A stretch of 64,000 nucleotides of DNA, from the NCBI RefSeq assembly GCF_900078195.1, contig NZ_FJVE01000004.1, forward strand, positions 1-64,000, written 5' to 3'. The notes beneath the pieces are model-generated. The model saw only the letters and a program-made list of their open reading frames with translations, did no database searches and had not been told where the DNA came from. Below are positions 1-7,856 of this stretch, one piece after another; the stretch's first letter is position 1; the number at the start of each line of letters is the position of its first letter. Source of the stretch: Clostridium sp. Marseille-P299 (GTDB lineage Bacteria; Bacillota; Clostridia; Lachnospirales; Lachnospiraceae). The position numbers and the translations under genes were made by a program.

Positions 1-222
<222 letters not shown>

Positions 223-512
223 AGTTTAATCTTTAATTCAGAACAATGCTGACAAAGTTTTATTTTCATAAAACTCACTAAAAAGTTTAGCTTGCTTCTA
301 TCTCTAGAAGCTGTCATCTTGTTTCCGTTACTGATTTTAGGGTTGTGTCAGATCTTGCGATCCTCCACAGTTCTATACCAAACATCTCTGTCTGGATTTT
401 TATTCTCAACGAATTTCAAGGTTGTTTCACTGTTCAGTTATCAATGTTCTTTATATGAATGATCATTTTATCAACTTCTCATTCATACTTTATACTAAAG
501 ATTAGCTCTAGT
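223..512 (-). other. 16S rRNA leader region
   Basis: This is the transcribed leader between the nearest promoter and the 16S 5' end. No reading frame is supported here. A short hairpin (GCTTCTA, loop GAGA, TAGAAGC) is seen at about 293-310. The region should carry processing and antitermination signals, but I could not identify an unambiguous boxA. Confidence 0.6.
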
Positions 513-541
513 ATTTTATCATCATTTCAAAGGCTTGTCAA
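513..541 (-). promoter_or_regulatory. rRNA promoter, proximal
   Basis: On the minus strand there is TTGACA (536-541), a 17-bp spacer and TAAAAT (513-518). It is the closest to the 16S gene of three such promoters. Confidence 0.8.
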
Positions 542-598
542 ACATTTTTTTATTCATCCAAAACTTTTGAAATCTTACTGATTTAAATCAGCTTTGCA

Positions 599-627
599 AT
601 TATATCATATCGTTTTCCGATTGTCAA
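599..627 (-). promoter_or_regulatory. rRNA promoter, middle, perfect consensus
   Basis: TTGACA (622-627), exactly 17 bp, TATAAT (599-604) on the minus strand. Both hexamers and the spacer match the sigma-A consensus, as expected for a very strong rRNA promoter. Confidence 0.85.
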
Positions 628-688
628 CTGCTTTTTTCAAAGTTTTTCGTTTTGTTTGAATTGTTTGAACTTTTGAAACAGCTTGTAT

Positions 689-717
689 ATTTTAGCACGC
701 TTTTAGCGGCTTGTCAA
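689..717 (-). promoter_or_regulatory. rRNA promoter, distal
   Basis: TTGACA (712-717), 17 bp, TAAAAT (689-694) on the minus strand. It is the third of three stacked promoters upstream of the 16S gene and lies just downstream of the tRNA-Ser(GGA) 3' end. Confidence 0.75.
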
Positions 718-754
718 CTACTTTTTTCATCTTTTTTCAGACTACTTAGTAGAG

Positions 755-843
755 CGGAGAAAGAGGGATTTGAACCCTCGCGCCGCTATTAACGACCTAC
801 TCCCTTTCCAGGGGAGCCCCTTCAGCCTCTTGGGTATTTCTCC
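755..843 (-). tRNA. tRNA-Ser (anticodon GGA)
   Basis: A type II tRNA with a long variable arm. The acceptor GGAGAAA pairs with TTTCTCC, followed by discriminator G. The anticodon stem CTCCC/GGGAG closes the loop CTGGAAA, giving anticodon GGA. The T arm GGGTTCAAATCCC is intact. The sequence after G is CTCT, so CCA is not encoded and must be added after transcription. The gene sits between the upstream tRNA-Ser(TGA) and the rRNA promoters. Confidence 0.95.
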
Positions 844-850
844 ATTTTTA

Positions 851-875
851 TAATTCTAATGGCAATCTAGAATTA
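851..875. other. Hairpin upstream of tRNA-Ser(GGA)
   Basis: A perfect 8-bp inverted repeat (TAATTCTA / TAGAATTA, 9-nt loop) lies 8 bp from the tRNA 5' end. On the plus strand it is followed by a run of seven T (880-886), so it could also stop plus-strand transcription from the right-hand side. Confidence 0.4.
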
Positions 876-899
876 GTCTTTTTTTGCGTTTTGTGCAAA

Positions 900-929
900 C
901 AAAAAACCACCTATAGTTCTCGGCGGTTA
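900..929 (-). terminator. Rho-independent terminator after tRNA-Ser(TGA)
   Basis: On the minus strand the stem AACCGCC / GGTGGTT is followed directly by a T-run. It lies about 66 bp downstream of the tRNA-Ser(TGA) 3' end, so the two tRNA genes probably have separate transcripts. Confidence 0.7.
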
Positions 930-994
930 AGTTTACTTAAAACAAAACACTTCAATATAATGTTGGATAACTCACAAGGTTTTGTGAATTATAG

Positions 995-1080
995 CGGAGA
1001 ATGTGGGATTCGAACCCACGGTCCCTTTCGGAATCACTGGTTTTCAAGACCAGCCCCTTAAACCACTCGGGCAACTCTCC
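995..1080 (-). tRNA. tRNA-Ser (anticodon TGA)
   Basis: A type II tRNA. The acceptor GGAGAGT pairs with ATTCTCC (imperfect at its base) and is followed by discriminator G. The anticodon stem CTGGT/ACCAG with loop CTTGAAA gives anticodon TGA. The long variable arm and the T arm GGGTTCGAATCCC are intact. CCA is not encoded (GCTA follows). A second serine isoacceptor lies about 150 bp downstream. Confidence 0.95.
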
Positions 1081-1095
1081 GTTCAATGCTTGATT

Positions 1096-1124
1096 AGTTT
1101 AACATATACTTTTTATCCTGTCAA
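1096..1124 (-). promoter_or_regulatory. Promoter of tRNA-Ser(TGA)
   Basis: TTGACA (1119-1124), 17-bp spacer, TAAACT (1096-1101) on the minus strand, ending 15 bp before the tRNA 5' end. The -35 is perfect and the -10 is weaker. Confidence 0.6.
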
Positions 1125-1169
1125 GCACTTTTGATCATTTTTTTTAAATTTTTATAACAATATGTCAAA

Positions 1170-1880
1170 TTACATTTTTTTACGAAGAAAAACCTCAGCA
1201 ATGCTTATATCTTCAGGCGTAGTTATCTTTATATTTTGATAGCTACTTTCAACGATTTTAATAGGTATATCAGTACATGTTTCAACTACCATAGCATCGT
1301 CTGTAACTATAATATCTGTTCTCTTTAATATCTCTTGATACGCATCCATAAGTACCCTATAAGAGAATGCCTGTGGTGTTTGAACATTGTAGACATACTT
1401 TCTTTCTGGAGTCATCAATACTTCTTTATTGGAGTTCACAAGTTTTATCGTATCTTTTGATGGTACAGCAAGTATACATGCAAATGATTCTTTTACTTTC
1501 GCAACTATTTTTGATATAAGCTCAACTGTAATTAACGGCCTTGCTCCATCGTGTATTAAAACATATTTACTATCTGTTAATGCTTTCAATCCCTCAAATA
1601 CGGACAAATAACGTTCCGATCCGCCAGTTACGATTTTAGTAACTTTATGAAAACCATATTTTTCTACAATTTCAGATTTACAGTACTCCTCTTCACCATT
1701 CCCAACCACTAATACCACTTCGTCTACAACACTATTTTCAAATGCATGCAGAGAATAATAAAGCATAGGTTTCCCCAATAACTCCATATATTGTTTTGGT
1801 GTAGTGGTATTCATTCTTGTTCCTTGACCAGCAGCAAGAATAATTGCACTTACTTTCTCATTTTTCATCATTGTCCCCAT
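1170..1880 (-). CDS. ispD: 2-C-methyl-D-erythritol 4-phosphate cytidylyltransferase
   Basis: This enzyme transfers CMP from CTP to MEP in the non-mevalonate isoprenoid pathway in the cytoplasm. The nucleotide-binding signature LAAGQGTRM with PKQYMELLGKP is near the N-terminus. HDGARPL is mid-protein, VQTPQAF follows, and ITTPEDISIAE lies near the end, all in the family order. The length (about 232-236 aa) is normal. The open frame has an ATG at 1880, but a GGGG sequence just after it suggests the real start is at 1871 or 1868 (MMKNEK or MKNEK). A TarI-type ribitol-phosphate cytidylyltransferase is the main alternative; the C-terminal motif favours IspD. Confidence 0.88.
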   Translation of the reverse strand: MGTMMKNEKVSAIILAAGQGTRMNTTTPKQYMELLGKPMLYYSLHAFENSVVDEVVLVVGNGEEEYCKSEIVEKYGFHKVTKIVTGGSERYLSVFEGLKALTDSKYVLIHDGARPLITVELISKIVAKVKESFACILAVPSKDTIKLVNSNKEVLMTPERKYVYNVQTPQAFSYRVLMDAYQEILKRTDIIVTDDAMVVETCTDIPIKIVESSYQNIKITTPEDISIAEVFLRKKM

Positions 1881-1977
1881 TTAACACAATATTTATTAAT
1901 AAATCTCTTTTAATCTATCTTCTTAACATAATTACGTTTACACAATATAATTAATTTACCTTGAACATCAGCTTTTT

Positions 1978-2335
1978 TAAGGTTGTACAATATTTCATAC
2001 AGACTTGAACAACAGCTTATTTTGTGTTGTTCCATATTTTATACAGCCTTAGACAACATCTATTTAACGTTGTTCCATATTTTATACACTCTTAGACAAC
2101 ATCTATTTTGCGTTGTTCCATATTTTATACACTCTTAGACAACATCTATTTTGCGTTGTTCCATATTTTATACACTCTTAGACAACATCTATTTTGCGTT
2201 GTTCCATATTTTATACACTCTTAGACAACGTCTATTTTGCGTTGTTCCATATTTTATACAGCCTTAGACAGCGTCTATTTTGCGTTGTTCCATATTTTAT
2301 ACAGCCTTAGACAACGTCTTATTTAACGTTGTCCA
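1978..2335. repeat. 43-bp tandem repeat array after tsaD
   Basis: Units beginning ACAACATCTATTTTGCGTTG start at 2053, 2096, 2139, 2182, 2225, 2268 and 2311, exactly 43 bp apart. A degenerate unit starts at about 2009 and a remnant precedes it. Each unit holds the inverted repeat ACAAC(G) / (C)GTTGT, so the array can fold into serial hairpins. The last unit overlaps the tsaD stop codon (2323-2325). The period is not a multiple of 3 and no reading frame is supported. It fills the gap between ispD and tsaD; nothing else is seen in 1881-2322. Confidence 0.95.
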
Positions 2336-3348
2336 ATCTTTAAATTAGGAACTGCATTTAAATCCAGTCCACTACGTTTACCGTTTTTATAGTCATAATA
2401 AGCTGCAGTACCAATCATAGCTGCGTTATCTGTACAATACAGAGGAGAAGGATAAAATAATTTTAACCCTTCCTTATCACAAGCTGCTTTCATAGCTGCC
2501 CTTAACGCCGAATTTGATGCAACCCCTCCAGCGATAGCAACCTTATCCATGCCATATTCTTTCGCTGCTGCTATTGTTCTAGTAACTAAAACATCCACTA
2601 CCGCTTCTTGAAAAGATGCTGCTATGTCTGCTTCATTTATCTCTTCCTTCTTCATTTTACACAAATTGATATGATTTAATACAGCTGATTTTAAACCACT
2701 GAAACTAAAATCAAAAGGTGAGCCTTCAATATGTGCTCTTGGAAATGCTATCGCATCTTTATTACCTTCTTTTGCTAACTTATCAATTTTAGGACCACCA
2801 GGATATCCTAGACCAATTGCTCTTGCCACTTTATCGTATGCTTCACCTGCAGCATCATCATGAGTTCTTCCTATAATTTCATAAGTACCATATTCTTTGA
2901 CTAAAACTAAGTGTGTATGGCCACCTGATACGATTAAACATAAAAACGGAGGCTCTAACTCTTTATTTTCAATATAATTAGCTGAAACATGTCCTTCTAT
3001 ATGATGAACTCCTACAAGTGGAATGTTTGTTGCATAACTAATTGCTTTTGCCTCTGCAACTCCAACTAATAAAGCACCCACCAACCCTGGACCATAAGTT
3101 ACACCAATTGCATCAATGTCTGTAAGTTTTACATTTGCATCAATAAGTGCTTGTTCTATTACTTGGTTTATCTTTTCAATATGTTTACGTGATGCAATTT
3201 CAGGCACAACTCCACCAAATAATGTATGCAAGTCTATCTGTGAAGAAATTACATTGGATAATACTTCTCTACCATTTTTAACAACTGCTGCTGCTGTTTC
3301 GTCACACGAAGATTCAATTGCTAATATTAGTACATCTTCTTCCATCAT
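2323..3348 (-). CDS. tsaD: tRNA N6-adenosine threonylcarbamoyltransferase
   Basis: The Kae1/TsaD catalytic subunit of the t6A complex transfers threonylcarbamoyl to A37 of ANN-decoding tRNAs, working with TsaB and TsaE (both encoded at 5900-7052). The ASKHA-fold N-terminus reads [14 protein letters not shown]. The metal-binding HxxxH motif appears as [22 protein letters not shown] and [10 protein letters not shown] follow in the family order. The length of 341 aa is normal. The start is supported by AAAGGA a few bases upstream; an ATG three bases later is also possible. The last codons (GGA CAA CGT TAA) form one arm of the hairpin repeated downstream. Confidence 0.96.
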   Translation of the reverse strand: MMEEDVLILAIESSCDETAAAVVKNGREVLSNVISSQIDLHTLFGGVVPEIASRKHIEKINQVIEQALIDANVKLTDIDAIGVTYGPGLVGALLVGVAEAKAISYATNIPLVGVHHIEGHVSANYIENKELEPPFLCLIVSGGHTHLVLVKEYGTYEIIGRTHDDAAGEAYDKVARAIGLGYPGGPKIDKLAKEGNKDAIAFPRAHIEGSPFDFSFSGLKSAVLNHINLCKMKKEEINEADIAASFQEAVVDVLVTRTIAAAKEYGMDKVAIAGGVASNSALRAAMKAACDKEGLKLFYPSPLYCTDNAAMIGTAAYYDYKNGKRSGLDLNAVPNLKIGQR

Positions 3349-3380
3349 TTATTTCCTTTCTACTATCTACCATATAATTA

Positions 3381-3424
3381 GGGTTGTTGTATGATTTATA
3401 AAATAGTTCATCATACTACAACCC
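3381..3424. other. Long hairpin between two minus-strand genes
   Basis: A 15-bp inverted repeat (GGGTTGTTGTATGAT / ATCATACTACAACCC, one mismatch) lies between the membrane-protein gene and tsaD. There is no good T-run on the minus strand, so termination is uncertain; it could be an RNA-stability element. Confidence 0.45.
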
Positions 3425-3445
3425 ATGCTTTAGACATTATTTTAA

Positions 3446-4033
3446 TTATTTAGGCTCGTCTGATTCTACTTCACGAAAACCTACGATTTTCCATTCAGAG
3501 TTTTCATCCTTCCTTAAAAGGAACTCTTCATACGTTTTAAAATAAGATGAACCTTCTTTTGTTGTATAGGATACACTCATCCTAGCGTAATCAATTCCAT
3601 CTTCCGTCCATGTAACGGCACTATTTGAAGAATTTACTTTATAACTTGTAATTTTCCTGTCGTAAGATCGATAATCGGCAATATCTAGCTTCAAATCATA
3701 CAGATATTCCTCCAACGGATTATTATCAAGTAATTCTTTATCATACATGATACGTACTTGATTTACTAACTGTTCAATCTCTTTATCATTCACATCCCCA
3801 CTATACAAGCACTTTGTGTATCTGCTATATAATTTAACTACCTCTTTTGGCGTTGCAGGATATGATGTTTTTAAATCTTTACTAATTAAATGCTCCGCTT
3901 CCGTTTGATTGGCTGCCGTATTCTTTGCACTTTCTGTTACTTTTGATATAAAAAAATAACCGCCGATAACGATAATACCAACAATCATAAACGCAAGATA
4001 ATTTTTCCCTGTCTTTCGTTTTTTCTTTTCCAT
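3446..4033 (-). CDS. Membrane-anchored protein of unknown function
   Basis: This 195-aa protein has a basic N-terminus, one hydrophobic helix (about residues 13-31) and an extracytoplasmic domain, so the topology is N-in/C-out. After a polar, helix-rich stretch, the last 90 residues alternate as in a small beta-rich domain (ITSYKVNSSNSAVTW, EEFLLRKDENSEWKIVGF). That pattern resembles NTF2-like or SnoaL-like folds, but only weakly. No catalytic motif is visible. It lies between rnz and tsaD with its own spacing on both sides. I cannot give it a function. Confidence 0.75.
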   Translation of the reverse strand: MEKKKRKTGKNYLAFMIVGIIVIGGYFFISKVTESAKNTAANQTEAEHLISKDLKTSYPATPKEVVKLYSRYTKCLYSGDVNDKEIEQLVNQVRIMYDKELLDNNPLEEYLYDLKLDIADYRSYDRKITSYKVNSSNSAVTWTEDGIDYARMSVSYTTKEGSSYFKTYEEFLLRKDENSEWKIVGFREVESDEPK

Positions 4034-4097
4034 ACCATCTACCCCTTCCTATTGGTATGAAGTTTCTTACTCATCCCTCAATTCGTAAAAAACTTTA

Positions 4098-5012
4098 TTA
4101 CTCATTTTTATCAAATTCTAAAGTAATACTCTTCTTATCTTTCCCCGCTTTCGCTGCTGCAAAGATTTCTCTTGTATCCTTCATAAACTCCTCAGGATAT
4201 ATTAATGATGGGCTATAGTGAGTTAACCATAACTCCTTAACATTCGCTCTCTTTGCCAAATTCGCAGCTTCATAAAATGTCATATGCTTATGTTCTAGCG
4301 CTTTTACTTCTTTTCCTTTTTCTCCATACATGCCTTCGCATATAAACAAGTCCGATTCCGCAGCATTCTCAACAATTGCGTCAACAGGTCTTGTATCTGT
4401 ACAATAAGTAACCTTTATTCCTTTTCTTGGAGGTCCTAAAATTAAATCTGGCGTATAAACTTGTCCATTTTTTTCTATCGTAGCACCTTTTTGTAACTTA
4501 CTCCATAGTTCCTTTGGCACATTGTTTTGTTGTGCTTTTTCAGGTAAAAATCTACCTGCTCTTTTTACCAATAGACTGTAGCCATAACAAGTTACATTAT
4601 GATTCACTCGAAAAGCTTCTATCACATAATCTTTTATCTCAATTGTCTCATGAGATTGTGTTAACTCTATAAATTTAAGTTCAAATGGTAATTCCGGTGC
4701 AATAACGCGAAGTGCATTTACCACACGTTCTAATCCCTTTGGACCGATAACTGTTACAGGCTCTGTTCTTTCTGCATTGCCCATTGATAATAATAATCCT
4801 GGTAATCCACTAATATGATCACCATGGTAATGAGTAAAACATATTACATCTATAGAATGAAAGCTCCATCCTTTTTCTTTGATTGCAATCTGTGTACCTT
4901 CTCCACAGTCAATCAAAAGACTACTTCCATTTAATCGTGTCATTAATGCGGTCAACCATCTTCCTGGTAACGGCATCATTCCACTCGTTCCTAACAAACA
5001 TACATCAAGCAT
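4098..5012 (-). CDS. rnz: Ribonuclease Z
   Basis: This metallo-beta-lactamase-fold endonuclease removes 3' trailers from tRNA precursors. The zinc-binding motif THYHGDH is at about residues 61-67, with further ligands in the TYCTDTRP region and in LEHKHMTFYEA and LTHYSPSL near the end. The length of 304 aa fits the bacterial short form. Both tRNA-Ser genes in this window lack an encoded CCA, which is the type of precursor RNase Z acts on. It starts at an ATG with LDVCLLGTSG, typical of the family. Confidence 0.95.
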   Translation of the reverse strand: MLDVCLLGTSGMMPLPGRWLTALMTRLNGSSLLIDCGEGTQIAIKEKGWSFHSIDVICFTHYHGDHISGLPGLLLSMGNAERTEPVTVIGPKGLERVVNALRVIAPELPFELKFIELTQSHETIEIKDYVIEAFRVNHNVTCYGYSLLVKRAGRFLPEKAQQNNVPKELWSKLQKGATIEKNGQVYTPDLILGPPRKGIKVTYCTDTRPVDAIVENAAESDLFICEGMYGEKGKEVKALEHKHMTFYEAANLAKRANVKELWLTHYSPSLIYPEEFMKDTREIFAAAKAGKDKKSITLEFDKNE

Positions 5013-5105
5013 TCATTTTCTCCGCATTTTCTCTTATTTTCTATGGTCTATATTAGCATATTATGTATCGTTAAGCAAGAAATAATTCCTACCTAACAAC
5101 CCTGT

Positions 5106-5154
5106 AAAAATGCTCTGAGGCCTTGAACATGCCAGTACATGTTACAAGACCTCT
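5106..5154 (-). terminator. Probable terminator after the small zinc-protein gene
   Basis: An imperfect stem (about 15 bp, two mismatches) spans 5117-5153 and overlaps the stop codon at 5142. On the minus strand it is followed five bases later by five T. On the plus strand a T-run follows at 5155-5163. Confidence 0.5.
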
Positions 5155-5390
5155 GTTTTTTTTGAAACTCTTATTGGTATTTTAAATTGTGCTATCATAT
5201 GTTCATAACAAGGCTCACAAATCGTGAATTTGTGTATTTCTGTATCTCTATTCGAAAAATATCCCCACTCTTTCGTTGCTTCAAAGGCATCTTCCATTAA
5301 GATTCCTTTTTCCATCCGTAAGTTTCTTCCACATACATTACAAACTACCGTATTTTTTATTATCCGACCCTTCGCTAACCTTGGCATCAC
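5142..5390 (-). CDS. Small zinc-ribbon-like protein
   Basis: This 82-aa soluble protein has two CxxC pairs, CNVCGRNL near residue 17 and CEPCYEHM near residue 58. The spacing suggests one structural zinc site. The N-terminus is basic (RLAKGRIIK). The conserved look and tight size suggest a real gene; function is unknown. It lies between rimI and rnz and its stop is inside a hairpin. A second in-frame ATG follows the first. Confidence 0.75.
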   Translation of the reverse strand: MMPRLAKGRIIKNTVVCNVCGRNLRMEKGILMEDAFEATKEWGYFSNRDTEIHKFTICEPCYEHMIAQFKIPIRVSKKTEVL

Positions 5391-5450
5391 GAAACCTCCT
5401 TAGCATTATAATATCAAACTTGGTCTAACTTTCACAGTGGTAATGTTACC

Positions 5451-5885
5451 CTATTCCTGTAGCCACATGATAACTGCATTTTCGGTTGGCTTAGTATAGA
5501 AATCTTTTCGTCCCCCTACAGAGTTAAACCCTAGAGATTCATAGAGATGAAGGGCACTTTTATTACTTTCTCTCACTTCTAGTGTAAAAGACTCCATACC
5601 CTTTTCTCTAGCTAAGTGAATGAGTTGTGTCAACATTAACTTTCCTATTCCTTGATTTCTATTTTCCTTACGTACTGCTACATTGGTTATTTGCCCTTCC
5701 CCTGCAATCCCCCACACACCGCAATAGCCAACAACTTCATCATTATCCACTACCACTAGATAAAGATTATTTTCACTTTTCGTCTCATTTAAAAAACTTT
5801 CAGCACTCCAAGGACTAGAAAATGTATCATTTTCTATTATAACTACTTCTGGGATGTCCCTCTCTTCCATTCTACGAATTATCAT
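5451..5885 (-). CDS. rimI: Ribosomal-protein-alanine N-acetyltransferase RimI
   Basis: A GNAT-family acetyltransferase that in model species acetylates the N-terminus of ribosomal protein S18. Motif A reads VRKENRNQGIGKLML (acetyl-CoA pyrophosphate loop), followed by FTLEVRESNKSALHLYESLGF, the RimI signature. The C-terminus FYTKPTENAVIMW fits as well. The length of 144 aa is typical. It starts 14 bp after tsaB, the usual tsaE-tsaB-rimI operon order. Confidence 0.92.
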   Translation of the reverse strand: MIIRRMEERDIPEVVIIENDTFSSPWSAESFLNETKSENNLYLVVVDNDEVVGYCGVWGIAGEGQITNVAVRKENRNQGIGKLMLTQLIHLAREKGMESFTLEVRESNKSALHLYESLGFNSVGGRKDFYTKPTENAVIMWLQE

Positions 5886-5899
5886 AACACACCTTCTAT

Positions 5900-6616
5900 C
5901 TAATTCCCTGACTCATTCTTTTGTTTTTCCGCTAATTCTCTCTCAGCTTGGGAAAGTCTAAGATAGGTTGGAACATGTCCCATTGCTGTTTTCATCGTAT
6001 TTTCATTGTAATACTTAAAGGCAAGAGCTCCAACAGAACCCGCTCTTTGTTTTGCAACATGGCTAGGGGCAAATAAATGTGGAACTGTAACTAATTCTTT
6101 GATTTGTTCTTTATAAGCATCTACACCATCTCCGAGAAAAACAACTCTTTTTTCTAATTTATTTACCTTATCTATAATCTCTGGTAATTCTACAACACAT
6201 TGCTCTTCTAAAACTGTAAACTCACCTTCTTTAAACGCATAAAGGCCAGTATAAACTTGATTTCTTCTGGCATCCATTAACGGACAAATCACAGTGTCAA
6301 GAGAAAAAACATTATATGCTAAAGCATCTAATGTAGGTATTTCTATAATTGGTTTATCAAGTGCTAAACCAAGTCCCTTTGCGGTTGCAGAACCAATTCT
6401 TAATCCTGTAAAGGACCCTGGCCCTTTGGCAATTGCTATTGCATCTATATTTTTTAGATCTATCTCTAACATTGTTACTATTTCATCTATCATAGGTAAT
6501 AATGTTTGAGAATGTGTCTTTTTATAATTTACGGTATATTCAGCCAGCATAGCTTCCTCTGTCATAATAGCTACAGAGGCAACAAGACCTGAGCTATCGA
6601 TTGCTAGTATTGTCAT
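5900..6616 (-). CDS. tsaB: t6A synthesis protein TsaB
   Basis: A non-catalytic ASKHA-fold partner of TsaD that scaffolds the t6A complex. The N-terminus ILAIDSSGLVASVAI and the motif AKGPGSFTGLRIGSATAKG (about residues 63-81) are diagnostic. CPLMDARRNQVYTGLY follows. The length of 238 aa is normal. It starts one base after the tsaE stop, which indicates translational coupling. Confidence 0.95.
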   Translation of the reverse strand: MTILAIDSSGLVASVAIMTEEAMLAEYTVNYKKTHSQTLLPMIDEIVTMLEIDLKNIDAIAIAKGPGSFTGLRIGSATAKGLGLALDKPIIEIPTLDALAYNVFSLDTVICPLMDARRNQVYTGLYAFKEGEFTVLEEQCVVELPEIIDKVNKLEKRVVFLGDGVDAYKEQIKELVTVPHLFAPSHVAKQRAGSVGALAFKYYNENTMKTAMGHVPTYLRLSQAERELAEKQKNESGN

Positions 6617-6617
6617 T

Positions 6618-7052
6618 TTAGTTTCTCCCTTCCTCTTCGATTACTATATTTCGGTAATCAAACCCTTTTGTTAAGTCTTTTTCAATTCGTATATTAGTTC
6701 GTTTCTTCGGTATCAATTCTTCGATTAATTCCGCCCATTCTATAAAACAAACACCATTTCCATAAAAATAATCTTCATATCCGATCTCATCCATTTCTGA
6801 AAGATCAGAAATACGATAGACATCAAAATGATAAAACGGTATTCTACCTTCATGATATTCTTGTACAATAGTAAATGTAGGACTACTTACTGGCTCATTT
6901 ATACCAAGCCCTTTTGCGAAACCTTTTGTAAAAACGGTTTTTCCAACTCCTAAGTCCCCATCTAAACAATATATCTCACCTGGCTTTGCCTCTACTCCTA
7001 GACGAAACCCAAGCTCAAATGTTTCAGTTTCATTATAACTTTCAAAATTCAT
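6618..7052 (-). CDS. tsaE: t6A synthesis ATPase TsaE
   Basis: A P-loop ATPase required for turnover of the TsaB-TsaD complex. Walker A is GDLGVGKTVFTKG (about residues 33-45), followed by the SSPTF switch motif and the FYHFDVYR and FIEWAELI motifs. The length of 144 aa is normal. It is the first gene of the tsaE-tsaB-rimI group and follows the YcxB-like gene by 15 bp. Confidence 0.95.
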   Translation of the reverse strand: MNFESYNETETFELGFRLGVEAKPGEIYCLDGDLGVGKTVFTKGFAKGLGINEPVSSPTFTIVQEYHEGRIPFYHFDVYRISDLSEMDEIGYEDYFYGNGVCFIEWAELIEELIPKKRTNIRIEKDLTKGFDYRNIVIEEEGRN

Positions 7053-7067
7053 ACGATCTTTTCACCT

Positions 7068-7574
7068 CTAATTCCTTAATTTACAATGTTTATCCGCTAC
7101 GTGCTTCCTAATAAGGTCTTTCACCACTTCTACTTTATCCTCATATTGTTCTTTCGGTAAAATATAGGCTCTCGTAGGTGATAAGTAAATGTAAAAATCT
7201 TTTTTTGTCTCTATCACTTTACGTATCTGTTCCCACTCGATCGATAATTTTTCTTCTCCTTGACTAACGAAAACCCCTGGATCATTTATTTTATAATCTA
7301 ACGGTTTTAAAAACATTGGTGTCAATTTTACCTGTTTTGCTGCCTTATAGTATAAATAAATAGGATTAATAATCGTAAATAGTGCTGCTACTATTAAGAG
7401 CATTCCATTACTAACCTTAGAATTACCTCCAGCACCCATTAAATATAAAACAAAGGCACCGCCGCTAATAATAAGATTAATGACACCTGAGATTCCAATA
7501 TAGGCATGTCTCATAAGAAATCGGTACATATCTTTAACGTTCATCAGTATTTGAAACTTAGCTTCCTGATTCAT
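7068..7574 (-). CDS. YcxB-like membrane protein
   Basis: This 168-aa protein has two transmembrane helices (about residues 25-47 and 58-78) and a cytosolic C-terminal domain. That domain pattern (VFVSQGEEKLSIEWEQI, then KDFYIYLSPTRAYILPK) matches the YcxB-like domain found in many Firmicute membrane proteins of unknown role. It precedes tsaE closely and may be the first gene of that operon. The start is supported by its position after a hydrophilic leader; function is unknown. Confidence 0.75.
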   Translation of the reverse strand: MNQEAKFQILMNVKDMYRFLMRHAYIGISGVINLIISGGAFVLYLMGAGGNSKVSNGMLLIVAALFTIINPIYLYYKAAKQVKLTPMFLKPLDYKINDPGVFVSQGEEKLSIEWEQIRKVIETKKDFYIYLSPTRAYILPKEQYEDKVEVVKDLIRKHVADKHCKLRN

Positions 7575-7797
7575 TCAATCCTCCATGCTGCTGTTAAGCA
7601 GATTATTTTTTAGGAAAAGCAATCTTTATGCACCTTCCATATGATAGCATATATTCTTTTATATTCTATCACAATTTTTTTAAATTTTAACAGTTAAATT
7701 AAATTTTATTGAAAATACATTCCTAATATACAGTATCTTACAATATTGGCAGATTTATATATAGATAGCAAATTAATTTGGATTTAATTTACTAAAA

Positions 7798-7852
7798 TTA
7801 AAAAAGCAGGAAATTAAGAGCCTTTTTCTGCACTCTCAAAATTCCTGCTTTT
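7798..7852 (-). terminator. Terminator of ribU
   Basis: On the minus strand an AAAAGCAGGAA / TTCCTGCTTTT stem, extended by GAGAG/CTCTT, is followed by T residues. It starts a few bases after the ribU stop. The T-rich arms on both sides could let it act in both directions. Confidence 0.85.
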
Positions 7853-7856
7853 CATC

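Noticed and set aside
1978-2335. A CRISPR array in the tandem repeats after tsaD
   Set aside because: The units follow each other directly without unique spacers, and there are no cas genes in the window.
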